Shown here: piece by piece, positions 11,498 through 20,108 of the stretch | Position numbering within the stretch: position 1 is the first letter of the stretch | Layout: every line of letters starts with the position of its first letter | Assembly (NCBI RefSeq): GCF_013870525.1 | Contig: NZ_JACBXD010000004.1 | Coordinates: 1 to 64,000, forward strand | DNA length: 64,000 nucleotides | Direction: 5' to 3' | Source: Amycolatopsis pittospori | GTDB lineage: Bacteria; Actinomycetota; Actinomycetes; Mycobacteriales; Pseudonocardiaceae | The notes under the pieces: model-generated | Seen by the model: only the letters and a program-made list of their open reading frames with translations | Told to the model about the DNA's origin: nothing | The model's database searches: none | Made by a program: the position numbers and the translations under genes

Positions 11498-12687
11498 TGA
11501 CCGCCGACGGCGCGACCGGCTCAGGCACTCGCCTGGCGCACGTGGACGCGCTCCGCGGGTTTGCCCTGCTGGGCATTCTCGCCGTGAACATGGCCCTGTT
11601 CTCCTCCGGCTTCGCCTTCACCGGAATCGCCGACCCGACATTCAATTCCTGGGCGGACGATACGGTCGAATGGATTATCTTCTTTTTGTTCACGATGAAG
11701 TTCTACCTGCTTTTCTCTTTCCTTTTCGGATACAGCTTCACACTTCAGATGGATTCGGCCGAACGTAGGGGCAGCCCCTTCAAACCGGCCTTCCTCAGGC
11801 GGCTCGCGGCTCTGTTCGTCCTCGGCATCGCGCATGCCGTGCTGCTGTTCCCCGGTGACATATTGGCGACATACGCCATCCTCGGTCTGATTTTGCTCGC
11901 CGTCCGTAACATCAGGCCACGGACAGCGATGATCGTCGCCTGTCTGCTGATCGTCGCCACCACGGTCGCGACGGTGCTGGTCGGCCTTTCCGGGACGATC
12001 GCCACAGACCCGGCGTCGGCGCTCATCGAGGGCGCCCGATCCACCGAAGCACTGCGTGGGAACGCGAGCCAAGTGCTGTCCGAACACCTCAAGACGCTGC
12101 CGTGGAGCCTCGGCACGCTCGTCGTACAGGGCCCGCTCGCCCTTGCCTCCTTCCTCATCGGGCTGGCACTGGGCAAGCACCGGGCACTGGCGGACCCCGC
12201 CGCACACGGGCAGGTACTGCGGATGCTCCAGTGGGCGGGCCTGCCGATCGGACTGTCCGGAGCACTGATTTTCGCCAGCTTCGGCGGCACCCACGACACG
12301 CTGGCCACCACGGTCGGCTACGCCACCGCACCCCTGCTGACCGCCGCTTATGTGGCCACAGCCCTTCGCGCCTTCTCCTCGCCACGCATCCGGATACTGA
12401 CCGATTTCCTGGCTGCGGGCGGCCGGATGGCGCTGACCAACTACCTCACCCAGTCGCTCGTGTGCGCCCTGATCTTCACCGGCCTCGGAGCCGGGCTGAT
12501 CGGCAAGCTGCGGCCGGGCACCGTGCTACTGCTGACTCTCGGCCTGTTCGTCGCCCAGCTTCTCGTGAGCAGGCTGTGGCTGCGACTGTTCCGTTACGGT
12601 CCGGTCGAATGGCTGCTACGCGCGGTCACCTACGGCTCCTGGTCACCGACGCCGGCCGCGGCGCAGACCTCGAAGGTGGCCACCTGA
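11497..12687 (+). CDS. DUF418 family membrane protein
   Basis: A 396-residue multi-pass membrane protein. The N-terminal motif ALRGFALLGILAVN and the C-terminal FRYGPVEWLLRAVTYG are diagnostic of the DUF418 (YeiB-like) family, whose biochemical role is not established. Start ATG 11497 overlaps the lipoprotein stop by one base. The ORF also allows GTG 11488. Its link to the polyketide cluster is positional only. Confidence 0.88.
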   Translation: MTADGATGSGTRLAHVDALRGFALLGILAVNMALFSSGFAFTGIADPTFNSWADDTVEWIIFFLFTMKFYLLFSFLFGYSFTLQMDSAERRGSPFKPAFLRRLAALFVLGIAHAVLLFPGDILATYAILGLILLAVRNIRPRTAMIVACLLIVATTVATVLVGLSGTIATDPASALIEGARSTEALRGNASQVLSEHLKTLPWSLGTLVVQGPLALASFLIGLALGKHRALADPAAHGQVLRMLQWAGLPIGLSGALIFASFGGTHDTLATTVGYATAPLLTAAYVATALRAFSSPRIRILTDFLAAGGRMALTNYLTQSLVCALIFTGLGAGLIGKLRPGTVLLLTLGLFVAQLLVSRLWLRLFRYGPVEWLLRAVTYGSWSPTPAAAQTSKVAT

Positions 12688-13028
12688 TCTCACCCCGACG
12701 AGGTAAAAGACTCGTTAATCCTTCGCCACGTCGCGCCCCGTAGGTCGGTTGGCCACTAACCAACCAGTCGCCACGGGGACGAGTGGCGGCACCAGCATGC
12801 CCGCACTCAGAGATAACGACCCCACTCAACCCCTATTCCCGGAGAACCCCTACTCCTCCTTCCGTATATATTCCGTTCCCCGCAGCTCCATTCAGGTGAA
12901 CTCGCCTGAAAAAAGTGGCACTCCGCTCACCGGCGCCCCCGGATCAGCCTCCGTGAAACCATCACCGCTACACCCGATCAGGTGGTACGGTCACATCACT
13001 CACACGTGAATTCTGGGGAATCAGCGCT
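12688..13028 (+). promoter_or_regulatory. Upstream region of the LAL regulator with paired CCCCTA hexamers
   Basis: 341 bases without a gene. CCCCTA occurs at 12830-12835 and 12847-12852 (17-base step), about 180-200 bases upstream of the regulator start, which is consistent with autoregulation. GGTTGG (12747-12752) and CCAACC (12760-12765) form a short hairpin that may end the DUF418 transcript. The ribosome binding site GGGGAA is at 13015-13020. Confidence 0.5.
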
Positions 13029-15821
13029 GTGTCAATGAACGGTGATGTCACAAAAGCCCTGTGGGGGGACACTATGTCGATCGCAGAAAGAGACGCCTTT
13101 TTTGATCAGCTGAACGAAGTGTACGAGAATGGCGGCCGGGGTCGGGCGTGCCTCGTCTCCGGTGGTGTCGCCAGCGGCAAGACCGAGCTACTGGAACGGC
13201 TCAACGATCAGGCGATCAACTCCGGCGCGCTGGTCCTCAGCGCGACGGCCTCGCCGGTGGAGCAGGCGCTCGAAATGGGTGTCGTCGGACAGCTGTTCCG
13301 GAACGCGGCCTTGCCCGAAACCGTCGTGGCGAAAGCGGACCACCTGCTTTCCGCCGGCATGCTCACCAGCAGGCAGCACGGCAACGACCCGCGAGCCTTC
13401 GATCAGACGACCCTCCTGCTCGCTCAGGCGATCTGCGCGCTCGTGCTCGAACTCGCCAAGGAACGGCCGGTGGTGATCACCGTGGACGACGCGCATTTCG
13501 CGGACCGGTCGTCCACCGACACCCTGCTTTATCTGCACCGGCGGATCCGCTCCGCCCGGGTCCTGATGGTTCTCGCGGAACGCACCGGCGAGGGCTCGGC
13601 CCAGTTCAGGACCGAGGTCATGCGTCAGCCGCATTCGCGGCACGTCCGGCTCCAGTCGCTGTCCGACACAGGCGTCGGCGAACTGCTGGCCGAACGGCTC
13701 GACAGCATCCCTGACACGTCCTTCGTCACCGGCTGCGTGGAACTGACCGGTGGCAATCCGATGCTGGTGTGCGCGCTGGCGGAGGACTGGCTGGCCGCCA
13801 CCGCCGTGGCAGGAAGCGGCCAGACCCTTCCGCCGGTACCGGTCATCGGCGAGAACTACCGGCAGGCGGTGCTGTCCTACTGTCACCGCGCCGATCCCGA
13901 CGCCGCTCGCGTGCTGCGCGCGGTGGCCGTACTCGACGAACTCGCCACGGCCGCCAACGTGGCCAAGGTGACGGACATGTCGCCGGCACACGTCGCCGAC
14001 CTCCTGTCCCTTGTGGACAGCGGCGGGCTGACCGCGCACGGACGGTTCCGTGACCCGGCGGCCAGCAGCGCCGTACTGGCCGACCTCGGTCGGCAGGAGC
14101 ACACGGCCTTGTGCCTGCGCACGGCCAAACTGCTGCACGACGAGGGAGCCGACGCGGCCGAGGTCGCGGCGTACATCGCCGCTTCGGGAGAGTCCGGCGA
14201 GACGTGGGCGATCAACTTCCTGCGGGATACCGCGGAACAGGCGGTCGCCCAGGCGGATCTCCGTGCCGCCGTCTCCTATCTCGACCTCGCGCGGCGTACC
14301 TCCGCCGACGAGCGGCAACGTGCGGATCTGACCGTACGGCTGGCAGGCGTGCAGTGGCTGGTGGACCCGGCCGCGTCCGGTCAGCACCTCAGCAGGCTCA
14401 CGACCGAACTGCAGAACGGGCGGCTGTCACAGGAGCACGCGCCGTCGTTGGCCCGATGGCTGGCCTGGCACGGTTTCGCCAATGAAGCCAAGGAGGTACT
14501 GGTCGGGCTCCGGGACACGATCGCCGACGCCGGGCCGGCGCTGGCCGCCGATTACCGGATGACCTTGCAGTGGCTGAAGTTCTTCCATCCGCGGCTGCTG
14601 GAGGACACCGTCGATCCGGCCTTCGCGGATCGGGGCGAGGCCGCCGGAAGCACCCTGTTCACCGTGCTGAAGGACGGCACGACCACGGACAGCGTGCACG
14701 ACGCGGAACAGGTGCTGCAGGGCTGGCGGATGAGCGACATGCCCATCGAGTACGCACTGTCGGCGCTGCAGACGCTGTTGTACGCGCAGTGCCCGAACCG
14801 TGCTACGGAATGGTGCAAGGAGCTGCTGGCCGAGGCGGAGAACCGCAACGCGACCACCTGGCGGGCGATCCTCACCGATCTGCGCGCGGCGATCGCGCTC
14901 CAGCTGGGCAACCCGTCCGAAGCGCGTGCCCACGCGCTCAAGGCGCTGGAGATCATGCCGCCGCAGGGCTGGGGGGTGGCGATCGGCTCGCCACGAGCGC
15001 ACCTGGTGCTGGCCAACACCATGATGGGCAGGTTCGACGAAGCGGCCGAGCAGCTCACGCACATGATGCCGCGCACGACGCACCAGACCCGGTTCTGGTT
15101 GCAGTACCTGCAGGCGCGCGGGCACTACCATCTGGCGACCGACCGGCTGCACGCCGCGCTGGACGACTTCCAGATGGCGGGCGACCGGTCCCGCCGGTGG
15201 GGGCTGGACTACCCCGCGCTCACACAGTGGCGCAGCGACGCGGCCAGGGTGTACGTCCGCCTCGGCCGCGGCGACGTGGCTCAGCGCCTCGTCGCCGAGG
15301 AGCTGGAGCTGCCCGGCAGCCGGGCACCGCGGATCAGGGCGGTCGCGCTGCGGGTGCTGGCCTCCACCGACAACCTCCGCAAGCGGGTCCCGCTGCTCCA
15401 GGAGGCCGCGGACCTTCTCCAGCTCTGTGGTGACCCCTACGAACTGGCTTACACCCTGGCCGACCTGAGCCAGGCCGGTCAGGTGCTCGGTGAGACGAAC
15501 CGGGCCAGGATGTTCGCCAGACGGGCGATCCAGCTCTCGAAGGTCGCGCACGCCAATGTGCTCCACAGCCGGCTGGTCATGCACAGCAAACCGCTGGCGG
15601 GCTCGGCCGGGGTCGCGGACGAGTTCAACCCGCTGGAGCCGCTGAGCACGGCGGAACGGCGGGTGGCGGTGCTGGCCGCGCTCGGCCACAGCAACCAGGA
15701 GATCAGCCGGAAGCTGTGCGTCACGGTGAGCACGGTCGAGCAGCACCTGACCAAGACCTACCGCAAGCTCAAGGTCAGCCGCCGCACCGACCTGCCCACC
15801 GAGCTGGCGGGTATCGCCTGA
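13029..15821 (+). CDS. LuxR-family LAL transcriptional regulator (large ATP-binding)
   Basis: A 930-residue LAL regulator. An N-terminal ATPase domain has Walker A GGVASGKTE (about residues 45-53) and Walker B VVITVDDAHFAD. A long helical, TPR-like middle follows. A C-terminal LuxR helix-turn-helix lies at about 865-925 (LSTAERRVAVLAALGHSNQEI, then STVEQHLTKTYRKLKVS). Such proteins are typical cluster-situated activators of macrolide and polyene pathways. GTG 13029 has GGGGAA eight bases upstream; ATG 13035 is the alternative. Paired TAGGGG/CCCCTA hexamers upstream of it and of three other promoters are candidate target sites. It ends at a strong bidirectional terminator. Confidence 0.92.
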   Translation: MSMNGDVTKALWGDTMSIAERDAFFDQLNEVYENGGRGRACLVSGGVASGKTELLERLNDQAINSGALVLSATASPVEQALEMGVVGQLFRNAALPETVVAKADHLLSAGMLTSRQHGNDPRAFDQTTLLLAQAICALVLELAKERPVVITVDDAHFADRSSTDTLLYLHRRIRSARVLMVLAERTGEGSAQFRTEVMRQPHSRHVRLQSLSDTGVGELLAERLDSIPDTSFVTGCVELTGGNPMLVCALAEDWLAATAVAGSGQTLPPVPVIGENYRQAVLSYCHRADPDAARVLRAVAVLDELATAANVAKVTDMSPAHVADLLSLVDSGGLTAHGRFRDPAASSAVLADLGRQEHTALCLRTAKLLHDEGADAAEVAAYIAASGESGETWAINFLRDTAEQAVAQADLRAAVSYLDLARRTSADERQRADLTVRLAGVQWLVDPAASGQHLSRLTTELQNGRLSQEHAPSLARWLAWHGFANEAKEVLVGLRDTIADAGPALAADYRMTLQWLKFFHPRLLEDTVDPAFADRGEAAGSTLFTVLKDGTTTDSVHDAEQVLQGWRMSDMPIEYALSALQTLLYAQCPNRATEWCKELLAEAENRNATTWRAILTDLRAAIALQLGNPSEARAHALKALEIMPPQGWGVAIGSPRAHLVLANTMMGRFDEAAEQLTHMMPRTTHQTRFWLQYLQARGHYHLATDRLHAALDDFQMAGDRSRRWGLDYPALTQWRSDAARVYVRLGRGDVAQRLVAEELELPGSRAPRIRAVALRVLASTDNLRKRVPLLQEAADLLQLCGDPYELAYTLADLSQAGQVLGETNRARMFARRAIQLSKVAHANVLHSRLVMHSKPLAGSAGVADEFNPLEPLSTAERRVAVLAALGHSNQEISRKLCVTVSTVEQHLTKTYRKLKVSRRTDLPTELAGIA

Positions 15822-15841
15822 CAGTTCTTCTCCCCCTCGGA

Positions 15842-15879
15842 CGGCAGCCCCGCACTTCCTGGGAAGTGCGGGGCTGCCG
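15842..15879. terminator. Bidirectional terminator, perfect 18-bp stem
   Basis: The arms 15842-15859 and 15862-15879 are perfectly complementary around a 2-base centre (CGGCAGCCCC...GGGGCTGCCG). It sits between the convergent LAL regulator and acylase genes and probably serves both. Confidence 0.85.
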
Positions 15880-15900
15880 CCGTCCGGATGGGCGGGGTCG

Positions 15901-18267
15901 TCAGGGTTTCGGCACCAGCCGGATGTTCAGGACGGTGTTCCGCTCCACCGCATCGCGGCTGTAGACCAGCGGGACGTACTTGCCGGTCCGCCACTTCTCG
16001 GTCATCGCTTCGTAGCCCGGCGAGTTCGGATCACCGGATTGCCCTGGCGCGTTGATCATCTGCGCGGCGTCCCAGTTCCCCACGTCGAGCACCATCCGGA
16101 ACGAGGGCCCGGCGAGGCCCTGGTAGTCGACCGGGCTGTAGACCGAGGAGTTCACCGTGTTCCACGACCCGCCGATCGACGCGGGCCCCGCGTTCCACCG
16201 GGCGGCCGTCGCCTCGTCGACCTTGGGTGCCAGCGGATGCGCGAACGTCACCCGGTGCAGCTCGCCCCATTTCCACTTCGCCGAGTCCGCGCCGCCGCGC
16301 CGCTTGGCATCCGCCATCGCGGTACCGAGGGTCTTCAGCAGCAGCTGGTCCCTGACCGCGGCGCCGCCGGGACCGAAGTACCGGTCCGGGTTGTCCATGG
16401 CGTCCATCAGTACCGCCTGATCCGGCAGGAAGATCGCGCCTGCCACCGCCGGGGGCAGCACCGAGTACAGGAAGTTCGGCCCGAGGTGCCACATGAACCA
16501 CACCTCGAACAGCAACGCGGGTGCGCTCCCCGCGTCCAGCACTCCGTTCCAGCTCTTCAGCAACGACAACGCTTCGGCCACCGCCGGATCGGTGCTGTTC
16601 AAACCCTGGAGCAACGTGACGAGACGCCGTGCCTGCAGGGAGAGCTGGTCGTTCTGCAGCGTCGCGGAGTCGGACGGGGAGCTTCGCGGCTTCGACCCCA
16701 GGACCTCGTTGATCCGCTGGAAACGCGCGGGATTGCTCCATTCGTAGCCGACGCCCGGCGCGGTACCGTTGTACTCGTTGGCGGTGACGACGAGCCCGTT
16801 CGCGGGATTGTGGACCCGTGGCAGTTCCGCGGCGGGCACGAAGCCGTTCCAGTCGTATCGCCCGTCCCCCGGCACCGGGAGGAGTCCGTCGTACCCGGTC
16901 CGCCGCGGGGCGAGTCCACCGACGGCCATGCCGATCTCGCCGGACGTGTTCGCGTACACGTGGTTGAGCCCCGGTGCGCCCCAGCTGTCCACCGACTGTT
17001 TGAACTCACCGAAGTTCTTGGCACGCAGGTGTTTCAGACTGCCGTAATAGGGTGACATGCCCGGCTCCAGCCAGGCGGCACGCACGGCGTAGGCACGGTT
17101 GCCCGCGGTGTCCGTCTTGATCACCGGGCCGTGCCGGGTGAACTGGAGCGCGACCTCCTTGGTGCCCCCGCCACGCAGCGGAATCCGCTCGGTGACGGTG
17201 GTGAACCTCTCCCAGCCGCCGCCGTAGCGGTACCGGCTGGGATCGGCGGGGTCGAGTTCGTAGACGTAGAGGTCCTCCTGGTCCATCGCCGAGATCGTCA
17301 GGCTGAACCCGGAGACCTCGTTGTGCCCCAGCGAGATCCCTGGTGCGAACGGTTCACCGGCGCCGATCACGTCGAGCCCGGGCGCGTTCAGGTGTGACAC
17401 GTACCGGGTCGCGGGCGCCGGCATGGCCCGATGCGGGTCCGAAGCCAGCACCGGCCGTCCGGTGCTGCTCCGGTTCGTGCCGACCACCCAGGCGTTACTG
17501 CCCTCCGGTACCTCGACGAGCGGGTCGGGCACGCTCGCACCCGCGCTGAAGTCCAGGCCGCCGGTGGCGAGGGTGAACACCCGCGCCACATCGGCGGGCA
17601 GCGCACACGGGTCGAACCCGGCCGGAACCGGCGGGCTGTGCGCGGGTTCGAGCCGGACCCGGTACCGGTCGGCCTCGATCCCGCCGGCACAGGCGATCTT
17701 CGCGCGTGCCACCTCGCTCTTGAGGTTCTGACTGAGCCCGTGCGCACGGATCCTCACCACGTCCTCGGCGCTCCAGCGGGCCGGGGAGTATCCCAGTTTC
17801 CGGAATTCCTCGGGCAGCGCGGCGGGATTGGCGGCCAGGAAGTCCACATAGGCGTTGACGCCATCGGCGAACCGCGTCGCGGCGAGTTTGCCCTCCGGCC
17901 CGTACTTGGCCCACTCCTGCGTCATGCCGCCTCGGTACAGGAACAACCGGGCGGCCCTGTCCTGCTCCGCGAACGAATCGCCGAATACTTCGGAAAGCAG
18001 GCCCAACCCCTTGCGCCGCCACAGGTCCATCTGGAAGATTCGATCGCGTGCGGCCCCGAAGCCCTGTGCCAGGAACACATCCGCGGTGTTCTGCGCGTAG
18101 ATGTGCGGCACACCCCATTTGTCGACCAGCAGGTCCACCGGTTGGGTCAGGCCCCGCACCTGCTGCGTGACCGACGGCCAGCGAGTTGTCGCGTCGGCCG
18201 TGACGGGAGGCATTCCCGCCGCGCCGACAAGGAAAACGATCCCAAGAAGACCCAGCCGCCAGCGCAT
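15901..18267 (-). CDS. Secreted penicillin acylase family (S45) N-terminal nucleophile hydrolase
   Basis: A roughly 788-residue penicillin/AHL-acylase family precursor. A signal peptide occupies about residues 1-26. The alpha-chain region has GVPHIYAQNTADVFLAQGF and RDRIFQMDLWRR. The predicted autocatalytic N-terminal Ser of the beta chain is Ser257 in EGSNAWVVG, followed by the usual LASDPH motif. ATG 18267 is preferred to ATG 18273 because GGGAG lies six bases before it. These enzymes hydrolyse amides of hydrophobic acids outside the cytoplasm. Within this cluster it could remove an N-acyl protecting group or inactivate a signal or antibiotic, but neither is shown by the sequence. It is divergent from the CCR operon and shares its promoter region. 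Confidence 0.9.
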   Translation of the reverse strand: MRWRLGLLGIVFLVGAAGMPPVTADATTRWPSVTQQVRGLTQPVDLLVDKWGVPHIYAQNTADVFLAQGFGAARDRIFQMDLWRRKGLGLLSEVFGDSFAEQDRAARLFLYRGGMTQEWAKYGPEGKLAATRFADGVNAYVDFLAANPAALPEEFRKLGYSPARWSAEDVVRIRAHGLSQNLKSEVARAKIACAGGIEADRYRVRLEPAHSPPVPAGFDPCALPADVARVFTLATGGLDFSAGASVPDPLVEVPEGSNAWVVGTNRSSTGRPVLASDPHRAMPAPATRYVSHLNAPGLDVIGAGEPFAPGISLGHNEVSGFSLTISAMDQEDLYVYELDPADPSRYRYGGGWERFTTVTERIPLRGGGTKEVALQFTRHGPVIKTDTAGNRAYAVRAAWLEPGMSPYYGSLKHLRAKNFGEFKQSVDSWGAPGLNHVYANTSGEIGMAVGGLAPRRTGYDGLLPVPGDGRYDWNGFVPAAELPRVHNPANGLVVTANEYNGTAPGVGYEWSNPARFQRINEVLGSKPRSSPSDSATLQNDQLSLQARRLVTLLQGLNSTDPAVAEALSLLKSWNGVLDAGSAPALLFEVWFMWHLGPNFLYSVLPPAVAGAIFLPDQAVLMDAMDNPDRYFGPGGAAVRDQLLLKTLGTAMADAKRRGGADSAKWKWGELHRVTFAHPLAPKVDEATAARWNAGPASIGGSWNTVNSSVYSPVDYQGLAGPSFRMVLDVGNWDAAQMINAPGQSGDPNSPGYEAMTEKWRTGKYVPLVYSRDAVERNTVLNIRLVPKP

Positions 18268-18851
18268 CGCCATCTCCCTTGGTTCACCCCGTCTTCAGCC
18301 GGGGTGGTCCCGGCCGAGACGGTACTGGTCGTCGTCACCACCATCCGCCGTCCGATCCGGCGCACAGCGGAATTCGAGTCGCCGCACAGAAGGATTGCCG
18401 AGGGTGTCACGGAAACGCGCGAACCGAGCCGCCTTCTCCGCGGCATCGACGCCGATCGCGCCCGTGATTTTTTTGTTGCCCGCACGCTACTGAGGGCCTC
18501 GGCGGGAAAGCAGCCCCTAGCCGCCACCAGCTGACCCCTATCCGTCGCGAGAAACTCCCTTTCCCGCCGGCCACCGGTGTTCCTGCTGATCCCCGGCCGC
18601 GGTACTGGGTGCCTTAGGGGCGCCGCTAGGGGTTGACGGTCCCGTTGCCCGGCCGACATCCTGGGAAACCCGGACGCACCGACGCGGGAACCTTCTTTTC
18701 CTGCGACACCAACCTGATCCCGCGCGAATCGCGGCTCAGCGCGAAGCGATCAGCACAGCGAATAGTTGACCTTGGGGGCTACTTGCACAGAGGCCGCTAG
18801 CTGAGTCCATGACGGTTGAATTTCTCTTCACTATCGCAGGAAAGTGCCTCA
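18268..18851. promoter_or_regulatory. Divergent promoter region with two outward-facing TAGGGG pairs
   Basis: 584 bases without a convincing gene. CCCCTA occurs at 18514-18519 and 18535-18540 (TAGGGG reading toward the acylase), and TAGGGG at 18615-18620 and 18627-18632 (reading toward the CCR operon). One pair thus faces each divergent gene at roughly 225-270 bases from the start codons. AGGAAAG at 18839-18845 is the CCR ribosome binding site. Promoter cores were not assigned. Confidence 0.55.
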
Positions 18852-20075
18852 ATGGGAAAAAACCTCTACGACCTCGGGGAACTCCCTCCCGTGGGTCATG
18901 TCCCGGATCAGATGCATGCGCAGGTACTGCGCCAAGACCGCTACGGCCAACCCGAACAGGCGTTTCAGCACGAGATATTGCCCACCCCCCGGCCCGGATA
19001 CGGCCAGGTCCTCGTCTTCGTGATGGCCGCCGGGATCAACTACAACAACGTGTGGGCCGCTCTCGGCAAACCGCTGGACGTCATCGGCATGCGGCAGCGA
19101 CGCGGTGAGCCGGAGGACTTCCACATCGGCGGATCGGACGCGGCAGGCATCGTGTGGGCGGTCGGCGACGGTGTCCGCCAGGTCAAGGTCGGCGACGAGG
19201 TCGTCCTGGCGGGCTGTCAATGGGACGAGCACGCCGCGGACATCCGGATGGGCGTCGATCCGATCACCTCGGTGAGCCAAAGAGCTTGGGGCTACGAATC
19301 GAACTATGGTTCGTTCGCGCAATTCACCCTGGTCGACGAATACCAGTGCCATCCCAAACCCGTTCAACTTTCGTGGCCGGAAGCAGCGTGCTTCATGGTC
19401 TCCGGCGCGACGGCCTACCGGCAGCTCTGCGGCTGGCAGCCGCATACGGTCCAACCCGGCGACGTGGTCCTCATCTGGGGTGGCGCGGGCGGACTCGGTT
19501 CGATGGCCATTCAGATCGTCCGCCTTTTCGGGGGTATACCCGTCGCGGTGGTGTCTTCGGAATCCCGGGCGGATCATTGCAAGGCGCTCGGCGCGGCCGG
19601 CGTGATCAATCGCAAGGATTTCAACCACTGGGGCCATCTCCCGGATACGTCGGACACCGAAGCGACAAAGGCCTGGATGAGCGAGGTCAAGAGATTCCGC
19701 TCCACGCTGTGGAGCATCGTCGGCGAAAGCCGCAACCCGCGTATCGTCTTCGAACATTCCGGTCAGGACACACTGCCCACCTCGGTGTACGTCGGCGACA
19801 ACGGCGGCATGATCGTGATCTGCGGCGCCACCACCGGTTATCACGCGGATATCGACCTGCGGTTCCTGTGGATGCGTCAAAAACGGCTACAGGGCTCACA
19901 TTTCGCCAACTTCAAACAGTGTCGTGCGGTGACCGAACTGGTAGCGGCGAATCGCTTGGACCCCTGTTTGTCGACAACGGTGGGATTCCACGAGCTGGGA
20001 CAGGTGCATCAACAGATGCTCGGCAACGAGCTGCCTCCTGGCAATGCGGCTGCCCTCATCAACGCGTCCGAGTAA
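18852..20075 (+). CDS. Crotonyl-CoA carboxylase/reductase (CCR) family, probably for a substituted malonyl-CoA extender
   Basis: A 407-residue MDR-superfamily enzyme that aligns along its length with CCRs. INYNNVWA holds the substrate Asn, WGYESNYGSF the Glu region of the CO2 pocket, IWGGAGGLG the NADPH-binding loop, and GSHFANFKQ the conserved His. Family reaction: NADPH-dependent reductive carboxylation of an alpha,beta-unsaturated acyl-CoA to an alkylmalonyl-CoA. ATG 18852 is chosen over TTG 18816 because AGGAAAG precedes it. It is the first gene of an operon with an aromatic ammonia-lyase and an aryl-CoA ligase, which suggests the substrate is cinnamoyl-CoA rather than crotonyl-CoA. Ethylmalonyl-CoA formation remains possible. 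Confidence 0.9.
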   Translation: MGKNLYDLGELPPVGHVPDQMHAQVLRQDRYGQPEQAFQHEILPTPRPGYGQVLVFVMAAGINYNNVWAALGKPLDVIGMRQRRGEPEDFHIGGSDAAGIVWAVGDGVRQVKVGDEVVLAGCQWDEHAADIRMGVDPITSVSQRAWGYESNYGSFAQFTLVDEYQCHPKPVQLSWPEAACFMVSGATAYRQLCGWQPHTVQPGDVVLIWGGAGGLGSMAIQIVRLFGGIPVAVVSSESRADHCKALGAAGVINRKDFNHWGHLPDTSDTEATKAWMSEVKRFRSTLWSIVGESRNPRIVFEHSGQDTLPTSVYVGDNGGMIVICGATTGYHADIDLRFLWMRQKRLQGSHFANFKQCRAVTELVAANRLDPCLSTTVGFHELGQVHQQMLGNELPPGNAAALINASE

Positions 20076-20108
20076 TTCTCGCTGGATCGCACTAGAAGGA
20101 GTCCGGTC

